Shown: positions 5,576-12,402 of the stretch, one piece after another
Layout of the letters: each line of letters begins with the position of its first letter
Position numbering within the stretch: position 1 is the first letter of the stretch
NCBI GenBank assembly: GCA_030591195.1
Contig: JAUVBO010000007.1
Coordinates: forward strand, 1-15,583
Reading direction: 5' to 3'
DNA length: 15,583 nt
From: Pseudomonadota bacterium
GTDB taxonomy: Bacteria > Myxococcota > Polyangia > GCA-2747355 > JACKDQ01
Notes under the pieces: generated by a model
Seen by the model: the letters and a program-made list of their open reading frames with translations, nothing else
The model's database searches: none
What the model was told of the DNA's origin: nothing
Position numbers and translations under genes: made by a program

Positions 5576-6778
5576 ATGTCAGAACCCGCAATCACCGAAG
5601 CCTACATCCCCTACGGCGCCTACTGGAGCACGCCTTTCTGCCGCTGGCAGGGTAGCCTGAGTGGCCTGCATTCGGTGGAGCTCGCGGCCGACGTCGCCCG
5701 TGGCTTCCTCGAGCAGCGCGGAATCAGCGCCGAGGCCTTCGACGGCGTGCAGCTCGGCATCACCGTGCCCCAGCGGGCCTCGTTCTATGGCGCTGCCTGG
5801 CTGGCCGGGATGCTCGGCGCGCCGGCGATCAACGGCGCGACCATCGCCCAGGCCTGCGCCACCTCGGCGCGGCTCGTGGCCAGTGCCGCCCTCGAGGTGC
5901 AGCTCGGCCAGCGAGCCTGCGTGCTCAACGTCGCCTGCGATCGCACCAGCAACGGGCCCCACATCTACTATCCCGACCCGAAGGCTCCTGGCGGCCGCGG
6001 CCGGGCCGAGGACTGGGTCTGGGACAACTTCAACAACGACCCGTTCGCCAAGAACGCGATGATCGAGACCGCCGAGAACGTCGCCAAGGAGGCGGGGATC
6101 AGCCGCGAGGAGCAGGATCAGGTGACGCTCGCCTGCTACCAGCAGTACGAGCGCTCCCTCGCCGACGACCGGGCGTTCCAGCGCCGCTACATGGTGCCGG
6201 TGACCCTGCGGCGCGGCAAGAAGGTCCTCGGCCAGGTGGAGGCTGACGAGGGCATCTTCCCCACCACCGCCGAAGGGCTGGCCAAGCTGCGCCCGGTGGT
6301 CGAGGGCGGGACGGTGACGTTCGGCAGCCAGACTCACCCGGCCGACGGCAACGCTGGGCTGGTGGTCTGTGACAAGGCCCGCGCCGACCAGCTGAGCCGC
6401 GACCCGAAGACGCCGATCCAGCTGCTGTCCTATGGTGAGGCGCGGGCGAAGAAGGGCTTCATGGCTCAGGCTGTCGTGCCAGCGTCCGAGCGCGCCGCTG
6501 CCCGCGCCGGGGTCAAGCTCGCCGACTTCGAGGCGATCAAGACCCACAACCCGTTCGCGGTCAACGACGTCTACTTTTGCCAGCAGACCGGTGTCTCCCC
6601 TGAGCGGCTCAACCACTATGGCTCGCCGCTGATCTACGGCCATCCCCAGGGCCCCACGGGCCTGCGGGCGCTGATCGAGCTGATCGAGGAGCTGGTGCTC
6701 GCTGGTGGCGGCCTCGGCCTCTTTGCGGGCTGCGCCGCCGGCGACACGGCGATGGCGGTGGCGATCAAGGTCGGCTGA
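5576..6778 (+). CDS. Thiolase family protein (acyl-CoA acetyltransferase, SCP2-thiolase-like)
   Basis: The 400-residue length is normal for thiolases. AGGAG (5565-5569) lies 6 nt before the ATG. The nucleophilic Cys is Cys94 in AQACATSARLV. The substrate-handling segment DEGIFPTTAEGLAKLRPVV and the following GTVTFGS...DGNAGLVV match the family. His324 lies in HNPF, where classical thiolases have NEAF and SCP2-type enzymes have HDCF. His356 is in GHPQGPTG, and the second catalytic Cys is Cys386 in GLFAGCAAGD. All catalytic positions are therefore filled. Thiolases condense or cleave beta-ketoacyl-CoA in fatty acid breakdown, butyrate or polyester synthesis, or sterol metabolism; the exact substrate cannot be told. 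No beta-oxidation partner is adjacent. The two upstream small proteins probably share its transcript. Confidence 0.9.
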   Translation: MSEPAITEAYIPYGAYWSTPFCRWQGSLSGLHSVELAADVARGFLEQRGISAEAFDGVQLGITVPQRASFYGAAWLAGMLGAPAINGATIAQACATSARLVASAALEVQLGQRACVLNVACDRTSNGPHIYYPDPKAPGGRGRAEDWVWDNFNNDPFAKNAMIETAENVAKEAGISREEQDQVTLACYQQYERSLADDRAFQRRYMVPVTLRRGKKVLGQVEADEGIFPTTAEGLAKLRPVVEGGTVTFGSQTHPADGNAGLVVCDKARADQLSRDPKTPIQLLSYGEARAKKGFMAQAVVPASERAAARAGVKLADFEAIKTHNPFAVNDVYFCQQTGVSPERLNHYGSPLIYGHPQGPTGLRALIELIEELVLAGGGLGLFAGCAAGDTAMAVAIKVG

Positions 6779-6801
6779 TCCTGCACGGTCGGCTGATCCT
6801 G
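6769..6801 (+). repeat. Tandem duplication spanning the thiolase stop codon
   Basis: A 15-nt sequence (GGTCGGCTGATCCTG) occurs at 6769-6783 and again at 6787-6801, period 18 bp. The first copy contains the thiolase TGA stop. Because the period is a multiple of three, the second copy holds another in-frame TGA. Confidence 0.75.
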
Positions 6802-6820
6802 TGCTTGCCTTCTTTTGCGT

Positions 6821-6859
6821 GGTCTCACCGGCTGCTCTTGACGCCGGCTACCGCAGACC
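6821..6859. repeat. Nested inverted repeat upstream of the sigma-54 promoter
   Basis: GGTCT (6821-6825) pairs with AGACC (6855-6859), and inside it CCGGC (6828-6832) pairs with GCCGG (6843-6847). It could be a weak terminator of the thiolase transcript. It also lies about 135 bp before the predicted sigma-54 start site, a usual place for activator binding. A second dyad, GTTTCAG (6871-6877) with CTGAAC (6888-6893), lies about 95 bp before that start. Confidence 0.3.
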
Positions 6860-6949
6860 AACTACCGGTCGTTTCAGTGGCCACCTGCTGAACAGACTGT
6901 AATCGCGCGGTTATTTCGCTAAGACCGTTTGCGGCGCCAAGAACGCTGC

Positions 6950-6965
6950 TGGCACGGGCCGTGCA
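6950..6965 (+). promoter_or_regulatory. Sigma-54 (RpoN) -24/-12 promoter
   Basis: TGGCACG (6950-6956), four bases, then GTGCA (6961-6965) matches the consensus TGGCACG-N4-TTGCA with one mismatch. The invariant GG (6951-6952) and GC (6963-6964) are exactly 12 bp apart. Transcription should start near 6976, giving a leader of about 90 nt before the ATG at 7067. Sigma-54 promoters need an enhancer-binding activator; none is encoded in this window. The site is also a 13-bp dyad (GCACGG-G-CCGTGC). Confidence 0.7.
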
Positions 6966-6988
6966 ATAAAGCGCGGCGGGCGTTCGAT

Positions 6989-7008
6989 TCGCCGCTGGGC
7001 AGCGGCGA
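6989..7008 (+). other. Stable hairpin in the 5' leader
   Basis: TCGCCGCT (6989-6996) and AGCGGCGA (7001-7008) form a perfect 8-bp stem with a GGGC tetraloop, 58 nt before the start codon. It lies a dozen bases after the predicted sigma-54 start site. It might stabilise the 5' end of the transcript; no known riboswitch class is recognised. Confidence 0.4.
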
Positions 7009-7066
7009 CCAGAACACACGACAAACAGACGAAGACGACCTGATCCAGACGATACAGGAGTGGGCG

Positions 7067-9175
7067 ATGTCTATGCGAAAGACCTGGGCGGCCGCGCTGG
7101 CTGCGATGATGATCTTCATGGTTGGCTGCGGATCGCTGCAGCAGGACAACGCGAGCGGCCAGGCCGGCAAGGGAGACAGCGAGTACAGCGGCGGCTGGGA
7201 GCTCGACGTGGCCCAGCTGCAACGCGGCATCCACGAAAAGAACAAGAACGGCTACAGCACCGGCTGGTACAACCTCGAGTGGCAGAAGCTCGCCAGCAAC
7301 GACTGGCGGGACCTGTTCAAGATGACCACCATCGCCGGTGACCACCGGCTCGAGTCCTGGAGCCACCTCTTTGGCCAGTTCACCGGCCAGGACGACGTCT
7401 GGATTCCCTACGCCGATCAGGGCCTGATCACCGATCCGACCAACGCCGACGTGTCCGTCGCCAACGGCAGCGGCGGCCTGGTTCGGGTGCCGGGCGTCAA
7501 GGGCGACACCGAGCTGGTCAAGGTGCTCTGCCCCAACGGCCCGGGCGACATCGGCATCTCGCTCAAGCACGAAAAGCCCAAGGATCTGATCCTCGACGTC
7601 GCCGCGGCGGCCACCAACGAGAAGCAGAACAAGGAGATGATGAAGCTGTATGACCATCACATCCAGCTGTGGGTCTGCGTCGACGACGGCCAGGGCAACA
7701 CGCGCCTGGTGACGCTCAACAACCCGACCAACTACGCCAAGGACAGCCAGTCGCTCGACGGCAGCGCCTTCTCCCAGAAGGGCGTCTACGGCGGCCTCGG
7801 CACCCGCGCCTACACCAACATCTTCTTCCGCTTCAACTACGGCCAGCAGCAGGCCGGCCTCGAGCGCGCGTTCAACGACAACATCCGCTCCTGGGCGGTG
7901 ATCTTCAACTCGATCTCCTGGTTCCCGTCGGACTACGACGGCAACGATCCGCTGCGGGCCTACAGCCCCAAGACCGTCCGCGAGCACGCCGCGATGGCCG
8001 TCCACGCGGTGATCAACACCGCCGGCGCCCGCGCCTGGTGGACCGGCCAGAAGGCCAACTACCTCTACTGCGCCGAGTACGCGCACCTCGCGGCGGCGGC
8101 CGGCCTCGCCGTGCCGCTCAACGAGCAGAGCATCGTCGGCCTCAAGGCCCCGGGCTTTCCCACCATCACCTCGGCGATGTGGGCCAAGTTCAGCCAGCAG
8201 ATCCTCACCGGCCAGGCCCGCGACGGTCGCCACTACATCGACACCAAGAACCGCACCAACTCGGGTGAGGGCTGGGGCATGACCAACCCGATCCGCCGCG
8301 GCGTCATCGCGCGGATCCCGCTCAGCGAGGCGCCGGCTGACCTGCAGGCCTTCGAGACCTACGTCGACGACGGCAACCGTCAGGCGGCGGGATGTGGCCT
8401 CGGGGAGGACGCGGCGGCCTGCCTCGCCTTCAATCCGATGACCTCGGCGGACATGGTGCGCTACTTCCTCGCGACCTTCATCCCGCGCTACCCAGTTTAC
8501 AACGTGCCCCAGCAGCAGCGGGCGGCCCAGGAGCAGGCCATCGGCCAGCTCCAGGCGAACGTGCTGTTCAGCATGCGCGAGGGTCTGTTCCAGGCCGTCG
8601 TCGACGAGCGGATGGACTCGGCGACGAAGCAGCAGGTCCGGGCCGGTATCTTCGACGTCGTCGCCGGCATCACCGGCTGCACCGACGCCAACAACGACGG
8701 CGCGCCCGACGGCCCCTGTGGCCCCTCGGTGCTGACCGGGACCTACGACAGCTACCCGCAGTTCCTCGCCGCGGTCAACGCTGACCCGGCCTTCCTCGCC
8801 GCCCAGCAGCTGGTGACCCAGGGCGCCACGCCCTACTTCACCCCGCCGAGCATGTTCCACGTCCGGGCCAACGGCTGGCACAGCGGCCTGCTCGGGATGG
8901 ACTACATCGCCCACGGCATGCACTTCTCGGTGGTCAAGCCCAAGGGCGCGCTGCCGACGACGCCGACGATCGCGCCGGCGTCCACCGTCGCCGAGCCGGT
9001 CTACACCGGTCAGGCCTGCTACGACCGCACCGACCGCGGTCCCGGGTGGTTCGACTACAGCATGCACCAGTGCGTCGACACCTCCGTCCCGGGCTTTGCC
9101 CAGACCATTTGCGGCGGCAGGGACGTCGCCAGCTACTGCCCTGGCGCGGCCAGCATCCGTTGCTGCGTGAGGTAG
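7067..9175 (+). CDS. Large lipoprotein with possible papain-type core and six-Cys C-terminal domain
   Basis: The 702-residue protein starts at ATG 7067, with CAGGAG (7055-7060) 6 nt upstream; the frame is open further upstream but without a signal or ribosome site. MSMRKTWAAALAAMMIFMVGC is a signal peptide ending in a probable lipobox at Cys21. The middle is mostly unrecognised. Residues about 329-346 (ANYLYC335AEYAHLAAAAG) resemble the nucleophile helix of NlpC/P60 or YiiX-type papain-fold enzymes. His605, His616 and His619 lie in a well-conserved-looking stretch near the end and could supply a catalytic His. Residues 651-702 carry six Cys (651, 669, 682, 691, 699, 700) in the pattern C...C.DTS...C....S.YCPG...I.CC, a tail often attached to secreted peptidoglycan or polysaccharide hydrolases. 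A cell-wall or surface hydrolase is inferred, not shown. It is the sole gene behind the sigma-54 promoter and converges with the next gene. Confidence 0.85.
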   Translation: MSMRKTWAAALAAMMIFMVGCGSLQQDNASGQAGKGDSEYSGGWELDVAQLQRGIHEKNKNGYSTGWYNLEWQKLASNDWRDLFKMTTIAGDHRLESWSHLFGQFTGQDDVWIPYADQGLITDPTNADVSVANGSGGLVRVPGVKGDTELVKVLCPNGPGDIGISLKHEKPKDLILDVAAAATNEKQNKEMMKLYDHHIQLWVCVDDGQGNTRLVTLNNPTNYAKDSQSLDGSAFSQKGVYGGLGTRAYTNIFFRFNYGQQQAGLERAFNDNIRSWAVIFNSISWFPSDYDGNDPLRAYSPKTVREHAAMAVHAVINTAGARAWWTGQKANYLYCAEYAHLAAAAGLAVPLNEQSIVGLKAPGFPTITSAMWAKFSQQILTGQARDGRHYIDTKNRTNSGEGWGMTNPIRRGVIARIPLSEAPADLQAFETYVDDGNRQAAGCGLGEDAAACLAFNPMTSADMVRYFLATFIPRYPVYNVPQQQRAAQEQAIGQLQANVLFSMREGLFQAVVDERMDSATKQQVRAGIFDVVAGITGCTDANNDGAPDGPCGPSVLTGTYDSYPQFLAAVNADPAFLAAQQLVTQGATPYFTPPSMFHVRANGWHSGLLGMDYIAHGMHFSVVKPKGALPTTPTIAPASTVAEPVYTGQACYDRTDRGPGWFDYSMHQCVDTSVPGFAQTICGGRDVASYCPGAASIRCCVR

Positions 9176-9205
9176 CTTTGACCTGACAGGGTCGCGCGTC
9201 GAGCG

Positions 9206-10573
9206 CTACCGCAGGAACAGATCCCCGTCGGCCTCGAAGCCGGCGGGGATTCTTTCTTTCAGCTCGTCGGCGTCGTAGGCGTAGCGGGCGCTGATCTCGA
9301 CCTGGCCGTCGCCGGTGACGGTCCCGCCGGCCGCCTCGATCCAGCCCCGATAGAGCGCCGTCATCAGCGCCCGGGCCGACTCGGGGCTGTCGGTGCCGGT
9401 GGCGTTCTTCACCGGGGCGAACTCGGCGTCGCGCTCGCAGGCGACGATCGCGGCGCGCTCGGCGTCGAGGAGCGTGTCGAGGGCGAAGCTCTCGAGCTTG
9501 TAGCCGCAGGGGCCGTCGGGCTCGACCAGCTCGCCGCGCTCGTCGAGGTGGCGGATCTTCTTGTGCGCCTTGTGGTAGGGCAGGTCGGTGCGATCGGCCT
9601 GGGCCTGGGCGAAGTCGCGACTCCAGACGAAGAGCCCGGGGTTGCCGTGGCCGAACAGCAGCTCGCCGCTCCTGGCGTCGCGGGCCTCGGCCAGCGCGTC
9701 GGGGATCTCGGTGTACTCGACGATTCCCAGTCGTCCATCGACGAGCGAGAAGTTGCCGACCTTCTCGTGGGCGTCGAGCTTCGGGATTGCCTTGCACGAG
9801 TATTGCGCGGCGGTCCGCAGGTGGTGACCGACGAACAGCGGGTCACAGGGGCGCGACAGCGCGTTGTCGACCTGGATGTAGCTGATGCTCTCGACCCCCT
9901 CGGCCTTCATCCGGTCGAGCGCGCCGCTGTGGGCCAGCGCGGCGAAGAGCCCGCCGTTGCCGTTGGGGCTCATCACCAGCGAGTCGCGGGCGCCGAGCAG
10001 CAGCTTGCCCTGCTCGTCCACCGCGGGGCAGACCCCCTGCGGGAAGATCATCAGCCGGTCGGCGGGCAGGCCGTAGTTGTCGTGCCTGGCGAACAATACC
10101 CGCGTGGCCTGATGGTTCGCCGGGCTGGTCATCACCATCAGCAGCGGGACGTGACCATAGCGCCCTCCGAGCGCGAGCAGCTGCTCGACGTGGAGGGCGA
10201 AGAGCGTCCGGCCGCTGACCGCACCGATCGGGTAGCCCCCCTTGGGGCCGTCGAAGCCGAGGCGCGTGCCCTGGCCGCCGGCCACCAGCAGGCAGCCGAC
10301 CTGCCCGCTGCGCAGGGCGACCTCGCCGCGGGCGAGGGCTTCGGGATCGCCGGGGTCGCCGGCGCGGATCACGTCGCGGTAGGGCTCGATCACGGCGGGT
10401 GTGGTGGCCTCGTCGTGGGTGGCAACCACCCGGGCGAGCCAGTCGAGGTCGAGCGACTCGATCTGTGCCAGCAAGCGGGCCTGGCCGGCGTCGTCGAGGG
10501 TGTCGAACCAGCGCAGCACGTGCGCCTGGTCGTGGGCGGTGAGCTTGGCCTCGGCTTGGGCTCGGCCTAGCAG
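9206..10573 (-). CDS. UDP-sugar pyrophosphorylase of the UAP/UDPGP family
   Basis: The enzyme family transfers UMP from UTP to a sugar 1-phosphate, making UDP-GlcNAc, UDP-GalNAc or UDP-glucose for envelope polysaccharides. The signature CLLVAGGQGTRLGFDGPKGG is at about residues 94-113 by this start. It is followed by MVMTSPANHQ, SPNGNGGLFAAL, YIQVDNALSRPCDP, EKVGNFSLVDGRLGIVEYTE and EFAPVKNATGTDSPESAR, all family hallmarks in the right order. The length of about 455 residues is normal. The start is uncertain: no ATG, GTG or TTG precedes the conserved N-terminal helix after the upstream gene. I place it at CTG 10573-10571, which overlaps the upstream stop codon and has GGGA 7 nt before it. GTG at 10519 is the alternative but would remove part of the conserved helix. 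Translational coupling to the upstream gene is likely. Confidence 0.9.
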   Translation of the reverse strand: MLGRAQAEAKLTAHDQAHVLRWFDTLDDAGQARLLAQIESLDLDWLARVVATHDEATTPAVIEPYRDVIRAGDPGDPEALARGEVALRSGQVGCLLVAGGQGTRLGFDGPKGGYPIGAVSGRTLFALHVEQLLALGGRYGHVPLLMVMTSPANHQATRVLFARHDNYGLPADRLMIFPQGVCPAVDEQGKLLLGARDSLVMSPNGNGGLFAALAHSGALDRMKAEGVESISYIQVDNALSRPCDPLFVGHHLRTAAQYSCKAIPKLDAHEKVGNFSLVDGRLGIVEYTEIPDALAEARDARSGELLFGHGNPGLFVWSRDFAQAQADRTDLPYHKAHKKIRHLDERGELVEPDGPCGYKLESFALDTLLDAERAAIVACERDAEFAPVKNATGTDSPESARALMTALYRGWIEAAGGTVTGDGQVEISARYAYDADELKERIPAGFEADGDLFLR

Positions 10574-10908
10574 TCTATCGTCCCGCTGACCGCCTCGTCG
10601 ACCGGCTTGTCGTGAACCCGGGCGGCGACCGCGGCAGAGAACTCCTCGTAGGGGAAGTCCTCGGTCGGGCCGACCTCGGCGAGCTTGGCGCTCAGCGTCT
10701 CGGACGGGCACTCGACGTGGGCTGGCACGCCGGCGAGCTGCAGCACCAGCAGGTTCTCCCACAGGGGCAGTGAGCCGCCACAGAACTGGCAGGGCGCTGG
10801 TAGCTCGGGGTCCCCCGCCATCCGCGAGGCGAGCGCCCGGGCCTGCTCGACGAGGGCCGCGAGCAGGTTGTGCAGGTGGTTGTCGGAGTAGTCGGAGAAG
10901 TCCAGCAT
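10567..10908 (-). CDS. Small putative zinc-binding protein (CxxC...HxxC)
   Basis: The 113-residue protein begins MLDFSDYSDNHLHNLL, with a predicted helix, and carries Cys40-x2-Cys43 and His64-x2-Cys67. This is a four-ligand set typical of a zinc ribbon or treble clef. The C-terminal part (about residues 85-113) is acidic with no recognised fold. No signal or membrane segment is seen. Its stop overlaps the start region of the pyrophosphorylase by a few bases, so the two are almost certainly one operon and may be coupled in translation. There is no clear Shine-Dalgarno before the ATG. The predicted promoter would place the transcript start almost at the ATG. I do not recognise the family. A regulatory or accessory role for the pyrophosphorylase is only a guess from position. 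Confidence 0.75.
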   Translation of the reverse strand: MLDFSDYSDNHLHNLLAALVEQARALASRMAGDPELPAPCQFCGGSLPLWENLLVLQLAGVPAHVECPSETLSAKLAEVGPTEDFPYEEFSAAVAARVHDKPVDEAVSGTIDC

Positions 10909-10917
10909 CGCCGGCCG

Positions 10918-10946
10918 ATCGTGCGGGACCGCCCGCGCGGTGTCAA
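10918..10946 (-). promoter_or_regulatory. Predicted promoter for the zinc-binding protein / pyrophosphorylase operon
   Basis: On the minus strand, a perfect -35 box TTGACA (complement of 10941-10946) is followed by a 17-bp spacer and a weak -10 box CACGAT (complement of 10918-10923). The -10 ends 9 nt before the ATG at 10908, so the transcript would have almost no leader. Confidence 0.4.
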
Positions 10947-11018
10947 CATTCGCATTTGCCCGAGCGCTGCGGACATGGTTGATTGCGGCGATGACACCGC
11001 AGGAGCAGCGACTACGCC

Positions 11019-11447
11019 ATGACGATTAGCATCGAGAAGCTGGCGCACGTAGCCATCGCCGTCCGTTGCCTCGACGACCACATCCCCTACTACCGTGACG
11101 TGCTCGGCCTGCCGCTGGTGGGCATCGAAGAGGTAGCGGATCAGAAGGTCAAGGTGGCGCTGTTCCGGGTGGGACAGACGAATATCGAGCTGCTAGAGCC
11201 GTCGTCGGATGACAGCCCGATCGCTCGCTACCTCGAAAAGCGTGGCGAAGGAATCCATCACCTCGCCTACGGGGTCGACCACCTGGCCGGGACGCTCGAC
11301 CACCTGGCAGAAAAAGGAATCCGGTTGCTGGACACGGCGCCCCGGCCGGGGGCCCATGGGGCGCAGATCGCATTTGCCCACCCTCGATCCACCGGCGGGA
11401 TCCTGACCGAGTTCTGCCAACCTGGCGACGAAGAGAGCGAAAGCTAG
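11019..11447 (+). CDS. mce: Methylmalonyl-CoA epimerase
   Basis: The enzyme interconverts (R)- and (S)-methylmalonyl-CoA, linking propionyl-CoA carboxylation to methylmalonyl-CoA mutase. The 142 residues make two glyoxalase-type beta-alpha-beta-beta-beta units. The first has EKLAHVAIAV with metal ligand His10, then YYRDVLGLPL and NIELLEP (Glu57 at the second ligand position). The second has GEGIHHLAYGVD (His81 as ligand) and GGILTEFCQP (Glu131 as ligand). Length and N-terminus are as usual for bacterial epimerases. An AGGAG lies 13 nt before the ATG, rather far, but no better start fits. It is divergent from the zinc-binding protein gene. No mutase or carboxylase gene is in view. The next 241 nt hold no credible gene; they include a TACCCC/GGGGTA dyad at 11449-11479 and an A-rich run near 11496. 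Confidence 0.93.
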   Translation: MTISIEKLAHVAIAVRCLDDHIPYYRDVLGLPLVGIEEVADQKVKVALFRVGQTNIELLEPSSDDSPIARYLEKRGEGIHHLAYGVDHLAGTLDHLAEKGIRLLDTAPRPGAHGAQIAFAHPRSTGGILTEFCQPGDEESES

Positions 11448-11688
11448 ATACCCCGCCTTGCCCCAGGCCCCCAGGGGTAGCCGGTCGGGCATCCGAAAAA
11501 AATTAAGAAAATCATGCTCATGGAGCCACGGGGGCGAGATCCACTTGACGGCCATCGACGCCTTGAATAGCGTCTACCCTCTGGATCAGTTTCAGCCCGA
11601 GGTCACGCAACCGGCAATGGGGTGGCGGCGGCGGGTAGGAACGTTTGTAGTGGCGAGCTGAATCGTAGGAATTACCGGGAGGTACGCG

Positions 11689-12369
11689 ATGTTCAAACGG
11701 GCGCAGGACATGTTGGGTATGGTGCAGGACGGCGTCAAGACCACCATGCGGGTGGTGGCTGACATAGCCGAGTCGGTGGGTGTTCCGCCCTCGGTGACAT
11801 CACTGTTGCAGCCGGGCAATGGGACGGACCAGTGGAAGGTTCGCGAGGTTGCGCCGCACGGTCCGACGCCCGCGGCCTTCACGCCCGCTCCCCAGCCGGT
11901 GGTGGCGAAGTCCGATCCGCCGGCGGTCGCGTCGGAGCCCGACGCGACTGTCTCCGATCCGCCCGCGGCCGCGTCAGAGCCCGTCGCGGCCGACGATCAG
12001 GCCACGGCCCCGGTGGCCAAGGCGAAGATGACCTCCAAGCGGCGCCCGGTGGTGGGTGACAAGGAGCGCTCCAAGGATGTGCGGTCGCTCGAGGTCGACG
12101 ACGCCATCGACGGGAGCACCTACCTGGCGCGGATCATCTGGTCCCTCGGCGTGGCCGAGCTCGAGGGCCTCGGGCCGCTGCGCCCGGCCGACATCGCGCG
12201 GATGGTGATGTCGCGCTCGGCGGTGAGCCTCGAGCCGCCGAACGTGGCGCGCTACATCCGCCGCAGCAAGCCGATCTCGATCGCTGTTGCCCATGTCGAG
12301 GGAGGCTCGAACTTCTACCAGCTCAACGACAAGGGCGAGCAGCTCTTCGGCGAGTATTTCCGGGGCTGA
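11689..12369 (+). CDS. Protein with winged-helix-like C-terminal domain and Ala/Pro-rich linker
   Basis: The 226-residue protein has a very good ribosome site (GGGAGG at 11677-11682, 6 nt before the ATG). Residues 1-40 form an amphipathic helix region (MFKRAQDMLGMVQDGVKTTM...). Residues about 55-130 are low-complexity, with a repeated S-D-P-P-A-x-x-S-E-P pattern and then a basic stretch (KMTSKRRPVVGDK). Residues about 139-224 resemble a winged helix: helices in TYLARIIWSL and LRPADIARMVM, a putative recognition helix PPNVARYIRRSK, and a wing ending SNFYQLNDKGEQLFGEYF. DNA binding is therefore plausible, possibly as a regulator, but no exact family is recognised. No membrane segment is seen. 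A possible but weak promoter (TTGACG at 11545, TAGCGT at 11568) lies upstream. The gene converges with carbamate kinase. Confidence 0.82.
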   Translation: MFKRAQDMLGMVQDGVKTTMRVVADIAESVGVPPSVTSLLQPGNGTDQWKVREVAPHGPTPAAFTPAPQPVVAKSDPPAVASEPDATVSDPPAAASEPVAADDQATAPVAKAKMTSKRRPVVGDKERSKDVRSLEVDDAIDGSTYLARIIWSLGVAELEGLGPLRPADIARMVMSRSAVSLEPPNVARYIRRSKPISIAVAHVEGGSNFYQLNDKGEQLFGEYFRG

Positions 12370-12402
12370 TCCTTCCGGACGGATCGGCGAAGGGACGAGG
12401 AG

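Noticed and set aside
5579..6643. 354-codon minus-strand frame opposite the thiolase
   Set aside because: Shadow of a clear thiolase; low-complexity composition and no recognisable motif.
6977..6993. T-arm-like sequence (GGCG-TTCGATT-CGCC) suggesting a tRNA
   Set aside because: Only a 4-bp stem, and no acceptor, D or anticodon arms can be built around it.
6911..9067. 718-codon open frame on the minus strand, opposite the large lipoprotein gene
   Set aside because: It mirrors the plus-strand gene through GC-rich codon bias. The product is Val/Ala/Gly/Arg-rich without domains, and the plus strand has a signal peptide, ribosome site and promoter.
9176..9205. Small GACC/GGTC dyad between convergent genes as a terminator
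   Set aside because: Only a 4-5 bp stem with no T-run; too weak to list.
9548..10570. 340-codon plus-strand frame opposite the UDP-sugar pyrophosphorylase
   Set aside because: Shadow of a clear enzyme gene; no domain or ribosome site.
11458..11661. 67-codon plus-strand frame between the epimerase and the winged-helix gene
   Set aside because: Non-ATG start, no ribosome site, no recognisable sequence; treated as intergenic.
12368..12385. GATCC-N8-GGATC hairpin between the winged-helix gene and carbamate kinase as a terminator
   Set aside because: A 5-bp stem without a T-run; plausible by position only.
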